From contig JAEEIU010000012.1 in NCBI GenBank assembly GCA_016281495.1, forward strand, positions 270,507-334,506: DNA of 64,000 bases. Direction: 5' to 3'. This document shows, in pieces, positions 43,524-51,414 of this stretch. The number at the start of each line of letters is the position of its first letter. Within the stretch, counting starts at the first letter, position 1. The notes below the pieces were generated by a model, which did no database searches, was not told the origin of the DNA, and was given only the letters and a program-made list of their open reading frames with translations. The translations under genes and the position numbers were made by a program. This stretch comes from Treponema sp. Lineage in GTDB: Bacteria > Spirochaetota > Spirochaetia > Treponematales > Treponemataceae.

Positions 43524-45728
43524 ATGGACGATTTTCTTTCCAAGTTAAATGAAGAGCAAAGACAGGCGGTAGAAAACACAGAGGGACCTGTAAGGGTTCT
43601 TGCAGGTGCCGGCAGCGGAAAAACACGTGCCCTCATCAGCCGGTACTGTTATCTTGTGCGCGACGTGGGCATTAGTCCACAGAACATCCTCTGCGTTACC
43701 TTTACAAACCGTGCCGCCAACGAAATGAAAATACGCGTGCGAAAAGAACTGGGCGATCAGGATTTGGGCTACATCTGTACGTTCCATGCCTTTTGTACGC
43801 TGGTCCTTCACGAGGACATCAACCGCCTGAATTTCCCCAAGGACTTTGTGATTCTGGACAAGGAAGACTGGCGCGAGATAATGCTGCGTATTTTTGCCGA
43901 CATGAAACTTACGCTAAAGGAAACAACAGTCCAAAGAAAAATTGATGAAGTTCTGGAAGGAAAAAAGCTTCAGGCCGACACCTACGTTGACTACATCTAC
44001 AAGCTGAACAACGACGAGCTAAAGGAAAAATGGAGCCAGCCGGGAATCAACCAGAACCAGGAAATATTCCTGCGCTTTTTATACGAACAGAAGAAATGCT
44101 TTGGCGTGGACTTTAACGACCTGATAAACTTTGCCACCTATATCCTTGAAAATTTCCCGGACGTAAGGGAAAAATGGCAGGAGAGGATGCAGTACGTGAT
44201 GGTGGACGAATTTCAGGACGTAAGCAAAAAGCAGTACCGTATAGCACAGATACTTTCGGCCAAACACAAAAACCTATTTATCGTGGGAGACTCAGACCAG
44301 ACAATCTATTCATGGAGGGGAAGTCATGTGCGCCTGATTTTGGATTTTGACAAGGTTTACCCGGCCGCAAAAACCATATTGCTTAACAAGAACTACCGGA
44401 GCACCCCACAAATCCTAAAGGCCGCCAACACATTGATTTCACACAACACGGTGCGCTATCCCAAGCAGCTTGAACCTGTGCGTCATTCTGGGAAAAAACC
44501 GGTTTACTATCATGCCGTAAGCGAGGAAGATGAATCAAAGTGGATTTGCTCAAAAATACAAAACCTGATTCAAAAGGGAGACCCTTCTACCGGCAAAAAA
44601 ATCAAGCGCTCCGAAATTGCCATCCTGTACCGTGCGCATTATCTTTCACGTTCTCTGGAAGAGATTTTCATCAAGGAGGACATGCCTTACCGGATTCTTG
44701 CAGGAACTGAATTCTATGGCAGACGCGAAATAAAGGATTCAATCTGCTACCTGCGCATGCTTACCGCCGCCGATGACGTGGCTTTTTTCAGGACGATAAA
44801 CACGCCTTCAAGAAAAATCGGAAAAACCAAACAGAAATTCCTGAGGGACTGGGCAGAAGAACATTCAACCTCCGCATTCCAGGCACTAAAGGAAAACGCA
44901 AGCACTTCCATGTTCCAGAATACCGGGGCATCCGACTACATCCGTGCCATAGAAGAAACGCGGGACATGCTACCCCACCCGGACAGTTCAGCTCCCACAA
45001 TCCACACGCAGGCAAAACTCGGGGACATTTTCCAGAGCATACTGGACAAGAGCGGCTACGAGGCATTCCTGCGTCTTGAGGCAGACCAGGACAGGCTGGA
45101 CAATCTTGCGGAATTAAAGAGGGCGGTTAACGAGGCAGGCCTTGACGATGACACTACTCTGGAAACTTTCCTGCAGCATGTTGCACTCTTTACGGATCTG
45201 GACCGTGAGGACGACAAGGATTCATTAAAACTGCTTACGATCCATGCGGCAAAGGGAATGGAATTTCCATACGTGTTCCTGTGCGGAATGAACGAAGGTG
45301 TTTTCCCAAGCCGTAAAGTGCAGACTCCGGATGACATGGAAGAAGAAAGGCGGATTGCCTATGTTGCGATGACACGTGCAAAAAACGGACTTTATCTTAG
45401 TGATTCTGAAGGAAAGGCCAACGACGGAATATTTAAATACCCGAGCCGCTTTATCTTTGACTCGGGTCTGGAAAATCTGGAGCTTGAGCAGGAACTGGAT
45501 GAATCTCTTGTGGAACAGGCAAGAAAAGTGATTACTTACGATGAAAAACGTCTGGAAAACATGCGCACTCTTTTATCCGTCGGAGACCGCGTTCATCACA
45601 AAACATTCGGGGACGGAACCATAACTTTGGTCAACGCAAACGCTTTCTGCTATATGGTCAAGTTTGATTCCGTCGAAACCGAACGTTCCATCCAATTTTC
45701 CGCCAAGCTTGAAAAACTTAATGATTAA
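43524..45728 (+). CDS. UvrD/PcrA-type DNA helicase
   Basis: 734 aa. SF1A helicase motifs in order: Q-motif LNEEQRQAVE, Walker A GAGSGKTRALI, motif II VDEFQDVSKKQY, motif III GDSDQTIYSWRG, motif IV YRS, motif V ITIHAAKGMEFPYV-type LTIHAAKGMEF, and motif VI EERRIAYVAMTRAK. The C-terminal ~50 residues (VGDRVHHKTFGDGTI) are a Tudor-like segment of PcrA. Role in repair and replication restart. Convergent with metY, overlapping by 4 bases. Confidence 0.95.
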   Translation: MDDFLSKLNEEQRQAVENTEGPVRVLAGAGSGKTRALISRYCYLVRDVGISPQNILCVTFTNRAANEMKIRVRKELGDQDLGYICTFHAFCTLVLHEDINRLNFPKDFVILDKEDWREIMLRIFADMKLTLKETTVQRKIDEVLEGKKLQADTYVDYIYKLNNDELKEKWSQPGINQNQEIFLRFLYEQKKCFGVDFNDLINFATYILENFPDVREKWQERMQYVMVDEFQDVSKKQYRIAQILSAKHKNLFIVGDSDQTIYSWRGSHVRLILDFDKVYPAAKTILLNKNYRSTPQILKAANTLISHNTVRYPKQLEPVRHSGKKPVYYHAVSEEDESKWICSKIQNLIQKGDPSTGKKIKRSEIAILYRAHYLSRSLEEIFIKEDMPYRILAGTEFYGRREIKDSICYLRMLTAADDVAFFRTINTPSRKIGKTKQKFLRDWAEEHSTSAFQALKENASTSMFQNTGASDYIRAIEETRDMLPHPDSSAPTIHTQAKLGDIFQSILDKSGYEAFLRLEADQDRLDNLAELKRAVNEAGLDDDTTLETFLQHVALFTDLDREDDKDSLKLLTIHAAKGMEFPYVFLCGMNEGVFPSRKVQTPDDMEEERRIAYVAMTRAKNGLYLSDSEGKANDGIFKYPSRFIFDSGLENLELEQELDESLVEQARKVITYDEKRLENMRTLLSVGDRVHHKTFGDGTITLVNANAFCYMVKFDSVETERSIQFSAKLEKLND

Positions 45729-47020
45729 CCCTTGAATGCCTGGTCAAGGTCAGCGATGATGTCCTCTGCATTTTCCGTACCGATTGAAAGACGGATTGTG
45801 CTGGGCTTGATTCCCTGATCTTCAAGTTCTGCCTCGCTCAACTGTGAGTGTGTGGTACTTGCAGGATGGATTACCAGAGACTTTACGTCGGCAACATTTG
45901 CAAGCAAAGAGAAAATCTGAAGCCTGTCGATGAATGCCTTTGCTTCCTTTTCGCCACCCTTGATGTCAAAGGTAAAGATTGAGGCACCCCCGCGAGGATA
46001 GTATTTCTTGAACAGCTCGTGCTGTGGATGATCCGGCAGTGAAGGATGGTTGATCTTTGCCACATACGGACTCTTTGAAAGATATTCCACTACCTTCTTG
46101 GTGTTTTCGATATGGCGGTCTACGCGCAGTGAAAGTGTTTCCAGTCCCTGCAGGAGAAGGAATGCGTTGAACGGAGAAATTGAAGCTCCTGTGTCACGCA
46201 AGAGGATTGCACGGATTTTGGTAACGAATGCAGCAGGTCCCACAGCCTTTGTAAATGAAACCCCATGATAAGAAGGATTCGGTTTTACAAGTGAATCGAA
46301 TTTGCCGCTTGCTTCCCAGTCGAATTTGCCGCTTTCGATGATTACGCCACCCAAAGTCGTTCCGTGGCCACCCACGAATTTTGTAAGTGAATGAACAACG
46401 ATGTCCGCACCATGTTCAAACGGCCTGAAAAGATACGGTGTGGAGAATGTAGCGTCAACAATCAGTGGAATCTTTGCCTTGTGTGCAATCTGAGACAAAA
46501 GGTCAATGTCGGCAACGTCGGAATTCGGGTTGCCCAGGGTTTCCACATAAAGTGCCTTGGTTTCCGGTTTGATTGCGGCCTCTACTTCCGCCTGATTGTG
46601 GATGTCAACGAAAGTGGTGTTGATTCCGTAGTTCGGGAGTGTGTGGGCAAGAAGGTTGTATGTGCCGCCGTAGATTGACTTGGAGGAAACAATGTGGCCG
46701 CCGCCTTCTGCAATGTTCTGAATCGTATAGTTGATTGCAGCCGCACCAGATGCCACAGCCAGAGCCGCTGAACCGCCTTCAAGTGCCGCAAGACGCTTTT
46801 CCAGTACGTCCTGGGTGGAGTTTGTAAGGCGACCGTAAATGTTGCCTGCATCTGCCAGACCAAAACGTGCCGCCGCATGAGCAGAATCCCTGAATACGTA
46901 TGATGTTGTCTGATAAATAGGAACTGCGCGTGCATCGCTTGCTGGATCTGCCTCTTCCTGTCCAATGTGGAGCTGTTTTGTATCAAAGCCCCATTTGCTT
47001 GTGTCTGTTATCTTTGCCAT
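45725..47020 (-). CDS. metY: O-acetylhomoserine aminocarboxypropyltransferase (MetY)
   Basis: 431 aa, Cys/Met-metabolism PLP family. PLP-lysine motif SLTKFVGGHGTTLGG, N-terminal FDTKQLHIGQEEAD and YGRLTNSTQDVLEKRLAALEGG (core LTNSTQDVLEKR), and C-terminal VKSLVIHPASTTH. The length (431) fits the MetY rather than the MetB/MetC group. Converts O-acetylhomoserine and sulfide to homocysteine. Its promoter contains palindromic operators (47049-47091). Confidence 0.93.
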   Translation of the reverse strand: MAKITDTSKWGFDTKQLHIGQEEADPASDARAVPIYQTTSYVFRDSAHAAARFGLADAGNIYGRLTNSTQDVLEKRLAALEGGSAALAVASGAAAINYTIQNIAEGGGHIVSSKSIYGGTYNLLAHTLPNYGINTTFVDIHNQAEVEAAIKPETKALYVETLGNPNSDVADIDLLSQIAHKAKIPLIVDATFSTPYLFRPFEHGADIVVHSLTKFVGGHGTTLGGVIIESGKFDWEASGKFDSLVKPNPSYHGVSFTKAVGPAAFVTKIRAILLRDTGASISPFNAFLLLQGLETLSLRVDRHIENTKKVVEYLSKSPYVAKINHPSLPDHPQHELFKKYYPRGGASIFTFDIKGGEKEAKAFIDRLQIFSLLANVADVKSLVIHPASTTHSQLSEAELEDQGIKPSTIRLSIGTENAEDIIADLDQAFKG

Positions 47021-47048
47021 AGTGTTCTCCTTGTCTTAAAATATTATA

Positions 47049-47098
47049 AACCTACTAGGTTACTGTGTTAATATATAATAACCTATCGGTTTTGTCAA
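47049..47098 (-). promoter_or_regulatory. metY promoter with two palindromic operators
   Basis: Minus strand TTGACA (47093-47098), 17-bp spacer, TATATT (47070-47075). Palindrome AACCTATCGGTT (47080-47091) lies between -35 and -10 and AACCTACTAGGTT (47049-47061) just after the expected start, about three helical turns apart. The layout fits a repressor; an Rrf2-type (CymR/IscR-like) regulator is a guess from site style and sulfur context. Confidence 0.65.
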
Positions 47099-47222
47099 GA
47101 ATTATTTTAGAATAATTTTGATTTTATGTTAGATTTCGGCCATAATGACAAAAAATGAGTAATTTAAAACAAAATTTGCCGATAATAAAATATGAGGGGT
47201 ATGGTAAAAAAGGAGAATCAAG

Positions 47223-47411
47223 ATGACAGAAACACAACTGGATCTTACACTAAAAATGCTTAAACTAATGCCAGATCAGGCACAAAAGACCTTATACCCG
47301 AACACCGGCGACCCTGAAACCGACCGAGTCCTCCGCATCCAAAGGATACAAGACTACTACACAGAAAGCATCCTTCCCATCTTATTTGAAGGCAAACCAA
47401 AAAGAAAATAA
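47223..47411 (+). CDS. Small 62-aa protein of unknown function
   Basis: A charged soluble ORF (MTETQLDLTLKML...EGKPKRK) with AAGGAG seven bases upstream of ATG. No TM segment or signal peptide, no family recognised. It stands alone between metY and the lipoprotein array; the good RBS is the main support. Confidence 0.55.
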   Translation: MTETQLDLTLKMLKLMPDQAQKTLYPNTGDPETDRVLRIQRIQDYYTESILPILFEGKPKRK

Positions 47412-47415
47412 CGTC

Positions 47416-47496
47416 GCAAGCTGAGGCTTGCTAAAAAGTTTTGATTTGCTCGCGAAGGCTCGCATTTTTCCTGTCGGGAAAAAACATCAAAACTTT
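47416..47496. repeat. Nested hairpins after the 62-aa ORF
   Basis: GCAAG-CTGAGG-CTTGC is followed by an 11-bp inverted repeat AAAGTTTTGAT/ATCAAAACTTT (47435-47496) enclosing GCTCGC-GAAG-direct copy and TTTTTCC-TGTC-GGGAAAAAA. It lies between convergent genes, so it may terminate both, or be a small mobile repeat. Confidence 0.6.
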
Positions 47497-47515
47497 ACAT
47501 TGCAATAGCGAGAGA

Positions 47516-47962
47516 TTACGTTGGACATATAACAAGCTTTACAACAGATGGAGAGTCATCATCTACCACTATACAGTCAAAAGATTCTACGGTAACCATT
47601 TTATTACTTTTCCCTACTATACCGTAAACAACGTTATCTCCGCTTATAGACCAAGCTTGTCCATTAAGTTGATATAACCCAGGCTCTAAACCATCAAGTT
47701 TTAATATGTCTCCTTTATTTAGTATTATATCAGGGAAAAGAATCTCAGAGTCTATAGATGGGCCATTATCAGTCTGGATTTCAAATATTTTATAAATATT
47801 AATTTTGAAAAAATCAACCTGTTCTAGAATCGAATCAAGATCTGCACCATACAGATATTCTGATAATTCTATCTGAAACTCTTCTGGAATTTCATTTTCA
47901 CAAGACACAAAGAACAATGTCGCGGGGATCAAAAACAATACTAACAGCTTTCTAATTTTCAT
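47516..47962 (-). CDS. Array lipoprotein 1 (CENEIPEEF family)
   Basis: 148 aa. Signal peptide with lipobox FFVSC followed by ENEIPEEFQIEL. Shared family motifs: KGDILKLDGLEPGLYQLNG, a KSNKMVTVE segment and a terminal VVDDDSPSVVKL. Probably a small beta-sandwich. One of four adjacent paralogues on the minus strand, each separately spaced. Function unknown. Confidence 0.8.
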   Translation of the reverse strand: MKIRKLLVLFLIPATLFFVSCENEIPEEFQIELSEYLYGADLDSILEQVDFFKINIYKIFEIQTDNGPSIDSEILFPDIILNKGDILKLDGLEPGLYQLNGQAWSISGDNVVYGIVGKSNKMVTVESFDCIVVDDDSPSVVKLVICPT

Positions 47963-48020
47963 CTTTTCCTCTTATAAGATTATAGCAAACTCATTTCTAT
48001 AAAGCAATATTAAAGCTACA

Positions 48021-48497
48021 TTATGTCAAAGTACAAGTATAAACAAGTTTTACAATTGTTGGCGAAAAATCATCTATAATGATGTTTCCATGTTCATCCA
48101 TTTTATCGGCTTTCCCTGTTATATTACCTATGCTATTTGATTCTCCGTTAAGAGCATTCACCTCGTAAGCTGTTCCAGTTAATCTATATTTACCTGGCTC
48201 CAAATCTTCCAATATCAGAAGTTCTCCTTTATCTAGCCTTTTATTACTAAAAATAGGATGTTGTTCTTCAACTATATAAATCCCTCCCTCTGGTTGGACT
48301 AGTTGTGAATCATCTATTTCTTCATCCGGAACCTTGCGTAAAGTTAATAAAACAAATTCTATGTCATCCAGAGTACGCAAATCCGATGACGCTGGATCAA
48401 GTTCAAAAAGAAACTCTTCCGGAATTTCATTTTCACATGACACAAAGAACAATGCCACGGGGATTAAAAACAATACTAACAGCTTTCCAAGTTTCAT
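48021..48497 (-). CDS. Array lipoprotein 2 (CENEIPEEF family)
   Basis: 158 aa from ATG 48497 (MKLGKLLVLFL); the ORF track starts 4 codons earlier. Lipobox FFVSC then ENEIPEEFLFEL; shared KGELLILEDLEPGKYRLTG, GKADKM and IIDDFSPTIVKL. Near-identical signal peptide to array member 1, with a more divergent middle. Confidence 0.8.
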   Translation of the reverse strand: MKLGKLLVLFLIPVALFFVSCENEIPEEFLFELDPASSDLRTLDDIEFVLLTLRKVPDEEIDDSQLVQPEGGIYIVEEQHPIFSNKRLDKGELLILEDLEPGKYRLTGTAYEVNALNGESNSIGNITGKADKMDEHGNIIIDDFSPTIVKLVYTCTLT

Positions 48498-48555
48498 AAT
48501 GTACCTCACAGCTTTTAATTCAATATATTAAGCACATTTTTCATAGTAAAACAAA

Positions 48556-49053
48556 TCAAGTAATATCAGGATCTCCCCAAAAAATAAGTTTGACAATCAC
48601 AGGATTAGCTTCATCAATTATCATATAATTACTGCTACTAATTGTAGCCATTTTATCGCTTTTGCCCCAAACAGTACCTACTTGGTAAACAGGCCATTCA
48701 TCTAGCGGACCATTCGGATCAAAAGTATCAGGATCAAAGTTATCATTTATCTTGTAAGCAATACCAGTAAGCCTGTAGTATCCTGGATCTAACCCTTCTA
48801 ATCTTAGGATTTCTCCTTTTTCCAGATGTGCAGAATGAGTCAGTTTCTCTCCTTCTTGAGGTTTTTCAGGATCTTTTTTATAGAGAGACAATTCAAAATA
48901 ATCTGCGTCAGACAAAGTATAACTTTGATTAGTTATATCAAGAATTTCTTCTATAAGAAATGCCTCTTCCGGCAGTTCATTTTCACAGGACATAAACAGC
49001 AATGCTGCGGGGATTAATAACAAAAGAAATAACTTTAACTTAACAGTTTTCAT
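48556..49053 (-). CDS. Array lipoprotein 3 (CENEIPEEF family)
   Basis: 165 aa. Lipobox LFMSC then ENELPEEAFLIEE. Shared KGEILRLEGLDPGYYRLTG, GKSDKMATI and IIDEANPVIVKL. Middle region carries an acidic, proline-containing insert (FDPDTFDPNGPLDE). Confidence 0.8.
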   Translation of the reverse strand: MKTVKLKLFLLLLIPAALLFMSCENELPEEAFLIEEILDITNQSYTLSDADYFELSLYKKDPEKPQEGEKLTHSAHLEKGEILRLEGLDPGYYRLTGIAYKINDNFDPDTFDPNGPLDEWPVYQVGTVWGKSDKMATISSSNYMIIDEANPVIVKLIFWGDPDIT

Positions 49054-49198
49054 ATTTTACCTCACACTTTTTGTAGAATTAACCAAGCAAACTTTATTAA
49101 CTTAAAGTTTAATGCAATAAGATGCAAATTTCAAGTTTATGCGTGAGAATTTTACGGGATTTTGCCAAACTGTTTTTTTTCTTGAATTATGCTAAAGC

Positions 49199-49708
49199 TT
49201 AAGCACTTAAATAAACCAAAAGCTTTACCATTGTGGGAGAAAATTCATCAATTATGATATAATTATGAATTTGAACAGTACGACCATCACCAATTAACTC
49301 AGTTTCCATCTTATCACTTATAGCATAAACAGATCCTACACGCCAATCATCATCATCTTCCACCGTTTTATAAGCATAACCTTCAAGCGTATATCTACCA
49401 GGTTCCAAGTCACCCAACTGTAATATTTCACCCTTGTAAAGCCGGCCTTGAAAAACAGGTGAGATAACTGAAACAATTTGATTGAATGGATAAGCAACAT
49501 TGCCATTTATCTCTTCTCCACCCTCATCATCCGGTTCCTTATTCAGAGTTAGTTCAAGATAATCCACATCATCAACGGTAAAACCACCTTCACCATCAAA
49601 GGGTATAAATTCAATAACAAAATCTTCGGGGATCTCATTGTTGCAGGAGGTTAAGAATAATGCAAACGGGATTAGAAGAAGACAAAGCAAAGATTTTATA
49701 AGTTTCAT
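49199..49708 (-). CDS. Array lipoprotein 4 (CENEIPEEF family)
   Basis: 169 aa. Lipobox LFLTSC then NNEIPEDFVIEF. Shared KGEILQLGDLEPGRYTLEG, AISDKM and IIDEFSPTMVKL. Longest member, with a Gly/Glu-rich loop near residue 60 (PDDEGGEEING). Outermost gene of the array. Confidence 0.8.
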   Translation of the reverse strand: MKLIKSLLCLLLIPFALFLTSCNNEIPEDFVIEFIPFDGEGGFTVDDVDYLELTLNKEPDDEGGEEINGNVAYPFNQIVSVISPVFQGRLYKGEILQLGDLEPGRYTLEGYAYKTVEDDDDWRVGSVYAISDKMETELIGDGRTVQIHNYIIIDEFSPTMVKLLVYLSA

Positions 49709-49837
49709 ATTTTCCTCTTAAGTACCAACAGATTAGTTGTTCATATATCCGTAAATTCTAATGCAAAACGGGCGGATTTTCAAGTATTTTGAAAAAAAAG
49801 ATTATCAAACTGTCCGACCCGAAATCCATTGTCCCAT

Positions 49838-50011
49838 ACCCAGGATGCCGGATCAAGTCCGGCATGACAGTGTCATTCGGGGGCACGACCCGAAATCCCT
49901 CCGTTTCATGCCAAGATTCCGGATCAGGTCCGGCATGACAGTGGGAGGTCGCTATGACATCGTCATTCCGGGCTACGACCCGGAATCCTAGCGTTTCATG
50001 TCAGGATGCCA
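49838..50011. repeat. REP-like dyad repeat cluster, left of GH43
   Basis: Alternating palindromes: GATGCCGGATCAAGTCCGGC, CGGGGGCACGACCCG-type, ATTCCGGATCAGGTCCGGCA and ATTCCGGGCTACGACCCGGA, joined by GTGGGAGGTCGCTATGACAT. About one and a half to two units of the ~91-bp repeat seen right of GH43. The 370-bp gap contains no credible gene; the ORFs in the track are repeat translations. Confidence 0.85.
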
Positions 50012-50081
50012 ATTTCTACCCCATTCTCAGGTCTAGAACAAAAAACATCCATGTGCTATAGTTTTTGTATTGGAGGATATT

Positions 50082-51053
50082 ATGATTCAAAAGAGACCGC
50101 TTGTTATGGATTTGTATACTGCAGACCCATCTGCTCATGTATTCAACGACAAGATTTATATTTACCCGTCACATGACGAAGACATCGATGTAGAAAGCAA
50201 CGACAACGGCGACCAGTACGACATGAAGGACTATCATGTTTACGAAATGGCTGACGAAAACACCCTTCCGCGTGACTGTGGATGCGTGCTCAAGCTTGAG
50301 GACGTAAAATGGGCAAGCAAGCAGCTGTGGGCCCCCGACTGTGCGGAAAAAGACGGCAAATACTACTTTGTTTTCCCGGCCCGCGACAAAAACGGAATGT
50401 TCAGGGTGGGTGTTGCCATTGGAGACAAGCCTGAGGGACCATTTGTTCCGGAACCAAACTACATTCAGGGAACATATTCAATCGACCCATGCCTTTTCCA
50501 GGACAGCGACAACAAATATTACCTTACTTTCGGTGGAATTTGGGGTGGCCAGCTCGACCAGTACCGCGGCAACGTGTGGAGCAAGGACAACAAGGAACCC
50601 CGCGGCTCAGAACCTGCCTGTACGCCAAAAATCGCCCTGATGAAGGACAACATGACCGAGCTTGCAGAAGAAGTCCGTGACCTGGTGATTGTGGACGAAA
50701 ACGGCAATCCTCTTACCGGTGGGGATGAAGAGCGCCGTTATTTTGAAGACCCATGGCTGTTCAAGAAGGGAGACACCTACTACTTTACGTATTCAACGGG
50801 AACGACACACTTTTTGTGCTATTCAACATCTAAGAACGTATACGGCCCCTACACCTACGGCGGCAAAATCCTGACCCCAGTTCTGGGATGGACAACCCAC
50901 CACTCAATCCTTGAATATCACGGCAAATGGTACCTCTTCTACCACGACTGTGAACGTTCAGACGGTGTAAACCAGAAGCGCAACGTAAAATTCCGCGAGC
51001 TCAAGTTCGATGCAAACGGCGGAATCATCACCATGGACGGCATGGAGCGCTAA
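50082..51053 (+). CDS. GH43-family glycoside hydrolase (beta-xylosidase/arabinofuranosidase type)
   Basis: 323 aa from ATG 50082 with GGAGG upstream; the ORF track uses an earlier TTG. No signal peptide, so probably cytoplasmic. Five-bladed propeller features: catalytic base in YTADPSAHVF, the pKa Asp in YSIDPCLF, and the acid in RRYFEDPWLF. WAPDCAEKDGKYYFVF is typical of GH43. Expected to cleave xylo- or arabino-oligosaccharides imported by the cell. Bracketed on both sides by dyad-repeat clusters, with no partner transporter nearby. Confidence 0.92.
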   Translation: MIQKRPLVMDLYTADPSAHVFNDKIYIYPSHDEDIDVESNDNGDQYDMKDYHVYEMADENTLPRDCGCVLKLEDVKWASKQLWAPDCAEKDGKYYFVFPARDKNGMFRVGVAIGDKPEGPFVPEPNYIQGTYSIDPCLFQDSDNKYYLTFGGIWGGQLDQYRGNVWSKDNKEPRGSEPACTPKIALMKDNMTELAEEVRDLVIVDENGNPLTGGDEERRYFEDPWLFKKGDTYYFTYSTGTTHFLCYSTSKNVYGPYTYGGKILTPVLGWTTHHSILEYHGKWYLFYHDCERSDGVNQKRNVKFRELKFDANGGIITMDGMER

Positions 51054-51057
51054 ATAC

Positions 51058-51312
51058 GTCATTCCGGGCTACGACCCGGAATCCTACCGTTTCATATCAG
51101 GATGCCGGATCAAGTCCGGCATGACAGTGGGAGGTCGCTATGACATCGTCATTCCGGGCTCCGACCCGGAATCCTACTGTTTCATACCCAAGATGCCGGA
51201 TCAAGTCCGGCATGACAGTGGGAGGTCGCTATGACATCGTCATTCCGGGCTCCGTCCCGGAATCCTACTGTTTCATGCCAGGATGCCGGATCAGGTCCGG
51301 CATGACAGTGGT
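51058..51312. repeat. Three tandem ~91-bp REP-like units, right of GH43
   Basis: Units begin at 51058, 51148 and 51239 with GTCATTCCGGGCT. Each holds two dyads, CATTCCGGGCTcCGACCCGG-type and GCCGGATCAAGTCCGGCATG, plus the linker GTGGGAGGTCGCTATGACAT. Same family as 49838-50011 and 10788-11055. The 360-bp gap holds no credible gene. Confidence 0.9.
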
Positions 51313-51414
51313 TTTCCCCCATGACTTTACCCTGTTACCCTTTTTCCCATAAACTGTTTTACTAATGTAACGATAAATTTTGAGTATCGTGACCTTTTTT
51401 TATAGGAGAAAGCG

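Noticed and set aside
49761-49991. 76-aa plus-strand ORF (and similar ORFs at 51010-51352)
   Set aside because: These are translations through the REP-like dyad repeats; codons follow the repeat unit and there is no RBS.
49838-51312. CRISPR array
   Set aside because: Units are nearly identical along their full ~91 bp and made of palindromes; there are no unique spacers and no cas genes.
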